From Actinopolymorpha alba DSM 45243 (GTDB lineage: Bacteria; Actinomycetota; Actinomycetes; Propionibacteriales; Actinopolymorphaceae), in assembly GCF_000373925.1 (NCBI RefSeq), contig NZ_KB892780.1, positions 124 to 52,793 on the forward strand: a stretch of DNA of 52,670 nucleotides, read 5' to 3'. This document shows, piece after piece, positions 52,431 to 52,670 of the stretch. A program made the position numbers and the translations under genes. Each line of letters starts with the position of its first letter. Positions within the stretch are counted from its first letter, which is position 1. A model generated the notes under the pieces. The model saw nothing but the letters and a program-made list of their open reading frames with translations, searched no databases and was not told where the DNA came from.

Positions 52431-52670
52431 CTACAGCCGTAGATCGTGATCTTGGTTTCGTCGGTGGTAGTGGCAGAGTTTGGCTCGGTGTTGGTGGAGT
52501 CGGCGGTATCGGCTCCATCGTTCGGTGTGCCATGGGTGGTGGCGAGGTCGGGTGTAGGTGGCGCGTTTGTGTCGGATTTCGTTGCAGGTAAGCGGGATCA
52601 TGGCCTGGTCGGTGTGGGGCTGGTCGGCCGATGTCAGGGATGGCCGCGTCGACTGGGCGGTCTGGGATCG
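52431..52670 (-). mobile_element. C-terminal end of an IS701-like transposase, partial
   Basis: The last 240 bases encode on the minus strand the final 79 residues of a transposase: MIPLTCNEIRHKRATY, then HTERWSRYRRLHQHRAKLCH and DHDLRL before TAG at 52431-52433. The PLTxNEIRH and RWSRxRRxHQxRA segments are typical of IS701-type or related actinobacterial transposases. The gene goes on beyond the window. The stop codon is a few bases from the GNAT remnant, so the inserted element ends close to 52430. Confidence 0.75.

Overview
The window is high-GC DNA with dense, often overlapping genes, many GTG and some TTG starts, and actinobacterial families throughout: a DUF222-type HNH nuclease tail, a ferredoxin/ferredoxin-reductase/P450 cluster, a four-helix copper storage protein, a NarL-type two-component pair and two AraC regulators. 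It most likely comes from the chromosome of a soil or plant-associated Actinomycetota such as a Micromonospora, Streptomyces or Streptosporangiaceae relative; the genus cannot be fixed from this sequence. No rRNA, tRNA, CRISPR array or replication origin was seen.

Layout. 1-160: tail of an HNH nuclease. 410-4253 (minus): a three-gene operon with ATGA overlaps encoding a NrtR-like Nudix protein, an MTAN/PNP-like nucleosidase and a four-TM protein. The last two carry the same roughly 20-residue Gly/Asn/Gln/Val motif at opposite ends, the hallmark of amyloid-motif effector/partner pairs in bacterial immunity. 4254-12532: ordinary accessory genes (PhyH dioxygenase, AraC, lytic transglycosylase, two-component system, CPBP protease, AraC, alpha/beta hydrolase). 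12533-13573: remnants and a copper storage protein. 13807-17376: an iron-siderophore ABC importer operon ending in a truncated MFS gene. 17691-24550: a second, paralogous alpha/beta hydrolase, a glycosyltransferase, and a redox-partner/P450 operon with a decayed Gfo/Idh oxidoreductase. 24805-32959: TDT channel with a small haem-less cytochrome-like protein, an HTH/Clp-N pair behind a large palindromic operator, an ABC-2 exporter, MerR with MFS and polysaccharide deacetylase, DUF6882 and YjbR proteins.

33000-41888 holds remnants, an esterase and the second striking locus: an APH-fold pseudokinase, a 1582-residue UvrA-like protein with four ABC ATPase domains, and an alpha/alpha-toroid protein, co-oriented and tightly spaced, closed by a strong bidirectional hairpin. 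41887-52670 is a patchwork of single genes (APH, VOC, P-loop kinases, TmrB-like, beta-lactamase-fold hydrolase, methyltransferase, arginase-fold protein) and broken ones (integrase, Nudix, SCO4402-like, GNAT cut by an IS701-like element), typical of a recombining accessory region.

The two best candidates for undescribed systems are the Nudix / nucleosidase / membrane-protein operon and the pseudokinase / four-ABC UvrA / toroid operon.
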